From Trebouxia sp. TZW2008 (lineage: Eukaryota > Chlorophyta > Trebouxiophyceae > Trebouxiales > Trebouxiaceae): DNA of 64,000 bases. Positions 56,340-64,000 of this stretch are shown one piece after another. The notes below the pieces were generated by a model that had not been told where the DNA came from, ran no database searches, and saw only the letters and a program-made list of their open reading frames with translations. Positions within the stretch are counted from its first letter, which is position 1; each line of letters starts with the position of its first letter. Location of the stretch: assembly GCA_002118135.1 (NCBI GenBank), contig BDIU01000340.1, positions 1-64,000 of the forward strand, in the 5' to 3' direction. Both the position numbers and the translations under genes were made by a program.

Positions 56340-59300
56340 TCACATCAGGCTGCTAGGAGGCTCCCATTGTGTGACATTGGTGCTTGGATTGAAATAGTAC
56401 GCTCTGCCCTCAGGTGTGTAGTGCGTCTGCCACACACCGCTTTCATGGCTTTGAGAATGTTCAGCAGTCTGCAACATGGCAGCACAGCATGCTTCAGTGG
56501 GCAGCAGGTTTGCAAAACAAAGCTCACGTGTATCAACATGCTGCAAACGCCGATCATCCAGGCGCTCCATGCGCACATGCACCTCTATGTGAGCTGTACA
56601 TTGCGTGAGGAAAGAAAAGTCTACGACGTAAGGCGTCATAGCGAAAGCCTAAATCCAAGAGGGCAGCCCAGGAACTGATGCAACATGAGCATGGCTCAGC
56701 CCCACTCATAGACAAAATCCCTGTCCTGCCAGGCTGATTTACAGAGCTGCCAGTCGTGCCCATAATGCAGCTTTGCGCACCACGCTGTGCACCTTTGTAC
56801 TGGATCTCAGCGCATCAAATAAAACATTTCATGTTAAAGCTCACCTGGTAGCTAGCAGATGCAGGCTGCTGCTGCTGTTGCTGCTGCTGACCATATGACC
56901 TTGCCCCGTAATGCTGTTGAGAAGCATACAGGTCTTGATAACCCTGACCTTGCTGCTGCTGATGCTGCTGCGGCTGTGCCTGCTGCTGCGGCTGGGACTG
57001 CTGATGATAGAATGCTGTTTGACTGCCTGTGTCATAGCCGCTGTAGTCCTGCTGTTGAGGTGTGGTATACTGGTTGTAGCTACTGGCTGGCGGCTCTGAT
57101 GTGATGGGCTGTAGCGTGGGGTATGCTGGGTATGACACCTGAACATTGGTGTTGCTGTTGCTGCGAGGCTCATCAAAGTTGGCAATTCCAGCAATGCCTG
57201 CATACCAGATGGCTGTCAGCATCTTCAAGATAGATTGACATCATCCTTACGCTTGTCGTAGACAGGCAGGCTCACACGCTACGTGCAGGTGCCTGGATGA
57301 CGGTGTGACATTGCTTCTAGCAAATGTGGCTGTGATCAACTTGACAATCACAGCCCTGTACCCCACCTTCCTGTATCTAAAGCCACCGACCTGGCATGTG
57401 CTTCAGCGTGTGGCACAGGCATGGGAAGCTCCAGCAGTCAAGGTCAAAAGCACAGTGCAGAATTGCAGCATGAGACTATTGTGTCTGGCATCTACGGCAA
57501 GAGCAATGAGTGTTGCTGGTCAGCTTCAAGAGAGCAGCAGAATCAGACAAGGCTCTTTCAGCAACAAAAACTTCATAAACAATCATGACTGCTGCTGGTG
57601 ATGACAATGTGCAAAGCAGGATTGGTTGCTTTGCTCAATGGCAAGACCAAGAGGATGATCTACCATCAGCTGTTTGAATGAGGGGATACTGCGTGTTGGC
57701 TACCTGAGATCTGGCCATAGCTGATGCTGCCGCCATAGTTGCCATTGTCATTTGCAAAAGACTCTGACCGCCGTGGCGCAGATCGATTACTGGTGCCACC
57801 ACCACCACCACCACCACCACCGCCGCCACCGCCAGCGTACCCCACAATATTGACCATAGCATTGCCATCAGGCCTAGAGCTGCTGTTGCGTGATGCTGAG
57901 GCAAAGCCCTTCTCCAGCTGGTTTGCCCAGTCCTTCTCTTTGCTGCTGCTGCTGGAGCGGTTGTTCTGTGGCGGTGGAGCCTCTTCTTCCTCTTCTAAGC
58001 CTGCTACTGCGCGCACAATCTTTGCCACTGCACCCTCTAAGGCTGAAAACCACTCCACCTGCTCTGTCTCGCTGTCAGCCACATAATGCACCTGCAGATA
58101 AAGGAGAGTCTACGCTTTTTGGGCAGCATAGCAGGAGTAATTGAAGCAGCTCTGGAAATCCAATTGTGCACAAATCATAAGCTGTTAGACGGTTCTGCAT
58201 TGGAAGCTGATGACAACACACAATTGATGTGCGTACTGCAGTGCAGGCTGCTTGAGAAGTCTTGGCTCTACTACATCTGTTATTGTGTGGCAACAGCACC
58301 ATGTCAATGCAGTTGGGCCTTCAGACTGTCAAAAATGCAAAATGGCCATAGATGCAAACAACACATACGCAGAATAGGTGCCAAGGGCTTACCGAGCCAG
58401 ATTCAGTGGACAAGGTGATGGAGTTGTTTTTGCCAGTGGCTTCTCGCCCACTGGACACGTCTGTGACTTTGCTCAGGTCTACAATGCCTCTGGGTTTGCT
58501 TGACGCCACCACATTCTGGTCAGCAAAACGGAACAGGAAGCCCTGCTTCAGCACAAACCAGCGGCGGCGCCAGGTTCGCAAATGCTCGCCTTGTGACTGA
58601 AGCCAGCCTGACTTCTCTGCTTTGTGCCAGAACTCCACCTCATCTTGAGTGGGCAACTGCAGCCCACATGAAGCATCCATGGACACATGCGTGTGCAGTG
58701 ACTTGTCTTGTAAGGACGCTCGGTGTAGGGACACTCTAAATGCAAGGACAATGCAATGGGTAACTGACTGCAGTGGCATCCCTGAGTAAGGAGGGTTCAA
58801 TGTAAGGACAATTCTTTTGGGTAACAAAGCAGTTGTTACAGAGAGAAGTGACTGTATGCTTCTTGTTTGAAGACTAGGCCTTTAACTCAGATGCGTCTGA
58901 GCTCACATTGCAGGCAAATCAGGGATGCAAGAGCTGCAGAATGTGGCAACACTGGAGAACATCTTTGTGAGTCACGGCTACTCAGTTGTAGGAGCGCATC
59001 CTACAGGTGCTTGCTGCCTTTCAGAAACAAGGAATGCTGCAGATGGGGAGTTCACGAGCATACCTCAGCTCGCTTTCTGGAGCCCCCACTTAGGAGAGCA
59101 GACAGGGAATTAGCTGCTTGTGCCCTTTCCCCACTTTGCTCGCCGCTTTGTAGCAGCTCACACATTCTGTATGAAATTGCAAAGAGATCATCGCTGGTTG
59201 ACACTGACTGCGGACTGTAGAAGAAGACAAAGCAGTAGCTAGAGATCAATAGGATGCCTGCATGGAGGTGCTTACTGCATGCAGGAACAGGTCAGAGTGT

Positions 59301-59574
59301 CCAGCACAGATCTGATGACGCTGTCTCCTGCTGATAGTGTGACCGTCCGTTCCTCGACATCTACAGGGGTCTTCGTGTACAAGACAAGATTTGTGCCTCG
59401 AAGAGCCCATCTGCTTATGTGGTTCAGCGGGTACTTTCTCAAAGTCCGTTGACCATCCTGCGTCTTCAGTACAACGCCCTCCAGTCCTATCTCGCAAACG
59501 ACTCGCTCGCTACTGCCGCTGTCAGACGCAAAGGTCAGGTGAAACCTTTCTGACTGCCCTTTGAAGGAGTCCAT
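56340..59574 (-). CDS. PTB/PH-like, PH and WW domain adaptor protein
   Basis: Six exons (59276-59574, 59064-59214, 58393-58656, 57704-58091, 56845-57197, 56340-56468) join in phase to 527 residues. Exon 1 encodes a beta-rich module (YPLNHISRWALRGTNLVLYT) like a PTB/PH fold. Exons 3-4 form a PH domain: SGWLQSQGEHLRTWRRRWFV through the C-terminal helix EQVEWFSALEGAVAKIV. A run of 13 glycines follows (GGC/GGT codons), then a Gln/Tyr/Ser-rich region, and finally a WW domain (GVWQTHYTPEGRAYYFNP, TQWEPP) just before the stop. PH domains bind phosphoinositides or partners and WW domains bind Pro-rich ligands; a signalling or trafficking scaffold is inferred. No enzyme domain is present. Confidence 0.8.
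58695..58854. mobile_element. MITE copy 9
   Basis: CAGTGACTTGTCTTGTAA at 58695 and TTACAGAGAGAAGTGACTG/TA at 58836-58856 are inverted copies. TAAGGACA repeats lie between them. In intron 2 of the PH-WW gene. Confidence 0.85.
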
Positions 59575-59983
59575 CTGTTCTGGAGTAAGCAAGCTTTAGC
59601 GAAGACGATGTCAAGTTCGAAACACACAGATATGAAGTGTGTGTTGGGATCAAACTGTGTAAGCGTCAGCATCTATCAGGACAGGCAGCAGGATGAAGGA
59701 GACTTGGAAGCAGCGACTTCTGTGACAGTGCATGTGCACCACGTGCTGCCTGGCTCGTTGTCGACACTAGTGCCTTACGAGCTTCCGCTAATTCCGCTTG
59801 CGTTTGCGCAACATCAGGCCATCCAGTGCGCCTGCGAGCGCGACTGACGCAAGGCATTATATTTGTCTGTTGCGGAACTGTTTGTGGCTCCATGTCGCGT
59901 CTGTGAACATGTCCGGCGGTTGCGATCACACGCAATAGGGCTGTGGCGGGGCGAGTGAGCTTGCACTTGATCGCAGCGCGAAT
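59575..59983. promoter_or_regulatory. Divergent upstream region of PH-WW and ATPase genes
   Basis: 409 bp between two divergent start codons. A 79-codon plus-strand frame at 59608-59847 has no family resemblance or splice partner and is not called a gene. Confidence 0.45.
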
Positions 59984-62900
59984 ATGCCTGAGCGAAAGAC
60001 GGATGTGGGCGCTTTCGAGCTGCAGTCTTTGCTGGGCCGCGGCGATAGGAGCACTTCCGGTCCTACTGCGACAGCAACGGTAGGCTGGTCCGCAAGCAGT
60101 CTCAATGTGACGCAGCAAATCATGTTTCTGTCATCTTGCAACTTGACCTCGTTGCAACAATGTGTGCTCTGTGACAGGTCTCAGTCACTGGGATGCACTG
60201 CTCCTCCTGCTCTACAGCTGTAGAAAGGGCTTTAAGGTACGCCAAGATGTCCATGCAATGCAGATCTTGTCAGACTGCTCAATAGTCGATTTGCACATGA
60301 CATTTTGTTGCTTGCAGGGCTCTCCCAGGAGTAGAATCAGCATCAGTTGCTTTACTGCAAAAGTCTGCACAGGCAAGCTGTCTACTTTTCCTACAAACAT
60401 GCTGAATGTGCAGTGGAATCAACATGCATGGATGTCAAGATCCGTAAGCCAATGATGCCTGCTTGCACCTACAGGTTGCGTACGACAGTAGCAAGCTGCA
60501 ATTGGAAGATGTGATGGAGTCTATAAGGGATGCTGGCTTTGAAGCTAACCTGCTGTCAACAAAGTCAGCAGAGCCCAGTGGCAAGGCGAGTGGGCTCTGT
60601 CACGCACACACAGTGCTTCTGCTGTTGCCTTCTTCAGTTGCGCCTTGCATGCTCATGTGGCATATGTCTTGCCTCCTCAAATCATGTCTTCCTCGTTCAC
60701 ACTAGGCAAATGATGTGGTTTGTGATTTGGTTGGGCTGCTGTAGATCAGCAAGTTCAAGGTGACGGGAATGCACTGCTCATCCTGCTCCACAGCAGTGCA
60801 GAAGGCCCTGTCAGTCATCACTGGAGTGGAGAGGGCATCAGTGTCCCTCACCCTGGAGCAAGCTGAAGTTGCATATGATCCCAACATGGTCAAAGAGGTC
60901 AGGCTTTGCTTTTGTTGACACAACACTGCAGCCAGTAGGCAGGACATTTTATCATTGCATTGACAGCTGCCCAGGAAGGCCTAAGTGCAATGGACAAGAG
61001 CGCTGTGCTGCTGGGGTCTTGACCATGTTATTAACGAAGTTGTGCAGAGAATGGTACAGCTGCCACAGGGATCAGCTAATCAATGTGTTGACAAAAGGTG
61101 TAGCAAGTCAAAGCACAGCCTTCTGAGCATGGGTTGTGGCTACTGCAACTTGGCCTCGACAGCGAGATTCCTTGTCTTGTGTTCTGTACACTTGTGACAG
61201 CACCAAACCACTTGTGACAGCACCAAACCACTTGTGACAGCACCAAACCACTTGTGACAGCAACACACCACTTGTGACAGCATCACAGCCAAGCCTTGTC
61301 TGCTGTGTGATGCAGGCTGTGTTGATTGAAGACGCTGGCTTTGAAGGGGAGCTGATGCAGGAAGCAGACAGCAACAGCATGACCTTGCAGATAGAAGGCC
61401 TGAATGTTCAGATTTGTGCATGTGACATCATCAAATGAGCCCTTTTGTGTTGTCCAATGCAGGCCGTGTTGATTGAAGCCATTGAGGATGCTGGCTTTGA
61501 AGGGGAGCTAATGCAAGAGGCAGACAGCAACAGCATGACATTACAGATAGAGGGCATGACCTGCAGCTCATGCTCTTCTGCTGTTGAGACGGCGCTGCGC
61601 AATCAGAAGGGTGTGGTATCGGCTGCAGTCAATTTGCTTGCTGGCAGAGCTGAGGTAAGCTAAACCACCTAGCAACCCCATGAGCTGCTGCAGATTTATG
61701 TGCGTACCTCAGTGCAATTCAATGTATGTTTGTGTTGCAACTCTGCTTCCCATATATGCTGGACTGAGTGCTGCAGCAGCAGCTGTCATTGGTTTTGTTT
61801 TGGTCGTCATCAACTTTGCACCCACCAGGCTCCTTTCTCCAGTTGGTCTTGCATTGGTCTTCAGACCAGACAGCTTTGGAGGCTGCTGAGAAACAGTTTA
61901 AGCATAACTGGCACAGCAGATGCTCACCATGATGGCTGACTTGTTTATATTGAGCAAGCTACACCTTCCCTGATGAATGACACGTTTGTGCTGGCATGCA
62001 GGTGCAATTTGACCCAGACCAGACAGGACCCAGACTGCTGATAGAGGCAGTGCAGGACGCAGGCTTTGACGGCCGCATTGTGGACACTGACAGGTAATGC
62101 AGCTTGTTCATATTTTGGATTGAAATCAGAATAGCACCTATGGATGCATTCTGATGACTCCGAGTCATGCATGGCAAGACAGCATGTGAGCTGCATGTCC
62201 ACTAACTTGAAATTCGCCTGTCAAGCCCATTTGCATTTGTGCCTGGTCAAGAAAGTTGTAAATAGACATGTCAAGCAATGCAAGCAAGAAATGACTTGTC
62301 TTTGTGCTTGCAGAGCGCTAGGCGCAGACAAGTGCAGGATAGAGCTGCATGTGCACTGTTTTTGAATGTTGAAGCAGCCTGTCAGTCTCATGCACGGTCA
62401 TGCTTGGCCAAGGCAGCAGTATGGACTCAAAGGCATCAATTCTTTGTGTGACTGCAGAGCACTAGATGCGCTTTTGCTCAGGTGGAGCTACATGTGCTCT
62501 GATTTTGGCTGTCAGTCTCATGCACAGTCATGCGTGGTCAAGCTAGCTGTATGAACACATGTTAAGCAATGCAATGTCCTGACATTCAGTATGGCTGCAG
62601 AGCACTAGGCCCAGACGACCGCAGAGTAAAGCTACATGTGCATTTGTATGGCTGTTGAAGCAGCCTGTCAGTCTCATTTACAGCGGTGCTAGGCCAAGCC
62701 AGTTGAAGTGAGACATGTCAAGCAAAGCAAGAAGTAAATTTGGCTGTGTGGTTGCAGAGCACTAGGTGCAGATGACCGCAGGGTAGAATTGCAGTACTGG
62801 CGGCAGCTGCTACGCTACAGCTGTTTCCTCACGCTGCCTGTCTTCATGCTAGCCATGGTGCTGCCAATGATGCCTGGCTGCGAAGCATTGTTCAAGATCC

Positions 62901-64000
62901 ACTTGTTCGGCTTTCCATTGGACGAGCTGCTGAAATGGGCCTTTGCAACACCAGTACAATTCTGGATTGGCTGGCGCTTCCACTCTGGTGCTGTGAAGGC
63001 ACTCAGGAATGGCAGGTATTGCAAGTGGCTTAGTTGTTGCCAATTCCAGTATCATCTTGCCAATGTAACAGGGCCACTGCTTGCTGCCTATATCAGCAGT
63101 AAGCCTAGTCACTGCATCAGTGATCAGTATTGGCATCGGTGTGAAGCCAGGCAAAAGCATAACTTGATGTCAAATCCAGCGACTTGTTGGGGTTGTACAG
63201 AGATAGGTCAGAAGGTGATCTGTGATTGTGTACGTGTCTATCTGGCTAAACTGCTTGTCAATTTGTCACCATCCACGTGGGTCAACCCATGCTCTGTCTG
63301 ACAGAACACTTGCATCACATTGCATAATGTGTCGAGTCCTCGCCACAGCTTGCACTTATCAAGCTCAGGCTTGCTGTCTGACCAGCTCATGACTGCAGGG
63401 CCAACAAGGACGTGCTAGTCAGCCTAGGTACTACTCTCATCTCCATCCTGCATCACCACTTTCCCCGTCACCACATCACTGGCCATTACCGCCCCAGAGA
63501 CTTCTTTGAGAAGTCAGCCATGCTCATCACCTTCATCCTGCTGGCCGATTGCCTGGAGGCTGCTGCTAAATGCTGCCAGGCTGATTGACAGTGTGATGCA
63601 TGCAGGGCCAACATGGACGTGCTGGTCAGCCTAGGTACCAACGCATCCTATGCCTATTCCCTCATCTCCATCCTACACCACCACTTCACCCGTCACCATA
63701 TCACTGGCCAGTACCGTCCCACAGACTTCTTCGAGACAGCAGCCATGCTCATCACCTTCATTCTGCTGGGCAAGTACCTGGAGGCTGCGGCTAAGTCACG
63801 CACCAGCGCTGCTATTACTCGCCTGCTGCAGCTGACGCCTCCTACTGCCATTCTGCTGACGCTTGATGACAAGGGCAATGTGGTATCGGAGCAGGAGCTG
63901 CCCACCAGCCTGGTGCATCGTGGTGACCTGCTCAAGGTGTGCTCACGCTTAGTGGCTTTGGTGTTGGCTCATACAGCATTGTTGTGGAACAGAGTGAACA
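59984..64000 (+). CDS. Copper-type P1B ATPase, 5' part (runs off the window)
   Basis: Nine exons (59984-60079, 60178-60236, 60318-60372, 60475-60585, 60745-60897, 61463-61654, 62002-62093, 62758-63015, 63606-63936) join in phase to 449 residues; the rest lies to the right. Three heavy-metal-binding modules are visible: GMHCSSC (exon 2), GMHCSSC (exon 5) and GMTCSSC (exon 6), each with the following CxxC helix. Membrane helices follow, with FWIGWRFHSGAVKAL and NMDVLVSLGTNASYAYSL, the usual sequence before the CPC helix of Cu(I) pumps (RAN1/HMA7, CopA type). The CPC, DKTGT and HP motifs are outside the window. Introns 3 and 4 have GC donors (CAG|GCAAGC, AAG|GCGAGT). Introns 5, 7 and 8 hold decayed copies of the next exon. 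Confidence 0.93.
61189..61285. repeat. 20 bp tandem repeat, five copies
   Basis: CACTTGTGACAGCACCAAAC repeated with few changes in ATPase intron 5. No spacers, so it is not a CRISPR. Confidence 0.9.
61317..61402 (+). pseudogene. Decayed copy of ATPase exon 6 head
   Basis: Starts at a TGCAG acceptor and matches the first 95 nt or so of exon 6 (61463-61654) with a 9 nt deletion (EAI missing). It diverges before the CxxC motif, so it could not supply the metal site. Confidence 0.75.
62310..62680 (+). pseudogene. Three decayed copies of ATPase exon 8 head
   Basis: At about 62313, 62456 and 62597 the sequence (T)GCAGAGC(A/G)CTAG repeats the acceptor and start of exon 8 (62758), each with GCAGA-AA/GCTACATGTG-like sequence and a shared tail (GCAGCCTGTCAGTCTCAT). 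Spacing is about 141-160 bp. Confidence 0.75.
63404..63590 (+). pseudogene. Decayed copy of ATPase exon 9 head
   Basis: Matches about 200 nt of exon 9 (63606-63936), including the CAG acceptor. It has a deletion in the NASYAYS codons and substitutions in the GKYLEAA region. It directly precedes the real exon, so a tandem duplication is likely. Confidence 0.8.

Noticed and set aside
59608..59847. 79-codon frame between divergent genes
   Set aside because: No family signal, no splice partner, and it occupies the expected promoter region of two well-supported genes.
61189..61285. Five short direct repeats that look CRISPR-like
   Set aside because: The 20 bp units are contiguous with no unique spacers, and the context is a eukaryotic intron.

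Overview
The window is nuclear DNA of a eukaryote, most likely a chlorophyte green alga of the trebouxiophyte type. Almost every gene is cut into short exons; nearly all acceptors read TGCAG. The gene set includes a plastid-type alpha-glucan phosphorylase with a transit-peptide-like N-terminus, topoisomerase VI subunit B, XRCC4 and an APAF-1/STAND-like WD40 protein. The genus is a guess (lichen-photobiont lineages such as Trebouxia or Asterochloris would fit). No prokaryotic operons, CRISPR arrays or rRNA were seen.

Fourteen gene models were built by hand by joining exons with matching splice phase. From left to right: 3-hydroxyisobutyrate dehydrogenase-like (minus, 960-3218); CAP10/GT90-like glycosyltransferase (plus, 3876-5030); class II aldolase/adducin protein (minus, 5861-8922); TSNAXIP1-like coiled-coil protein (plus, about 9280-15527); class 3 lipase (plus, 16025-18145); cyclin H (minus, 19398-22456); RRS1 ribosome-biogenesis factor (plus, 22767-24816); topoisomerase VI B (minus, 25351-31458); TRM5 tRNA methyltransferase (minus, 32062-35657); XRCC4 (plus, 35869-38000); plastid glucan phosphorylase (minus, 38549-44812); STAND-type WD40 protein without its NB-ARC domain (minus, 45714-53461); a Ser-rich protein (minus, 53941-55566); a PTB/PH-PH-WW adaptor-like protein (minus, 56340-59574); and the 5' part of a copper-type P1B ATPase (plus, 59984 to beyond 64000). 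Several pairs are divergent with short shared upstream regions (TRM5/XRCC4 211 bp, cyclin H/RRS1 310 bp, PH-WW/ATPase 409 bp). The genes do not form one pathway; they are mostly housekeeping genes for nuclear, plastid and repair functions.

The most unusual content is in the introns. (1) A 160-180 bp MITE with pogo/Tigger-like ends (CAGT start, TA duplication, TAAGGACA repeats) occurs nine times, every time inside an intron, and in three cases its end forms part of the 5' splice site. (2) Decayed copies of exon ends, with their splice sites, lie in the adjacent introns of at least six genes. (3) At least five introns appear to use GC-AG ends. (4) The STAND gene lacks the nucleotide-binding domain, carries a frame-disrupted remnant segment, and has an intronic near-perfect hairpin with arms of about 70 nt.
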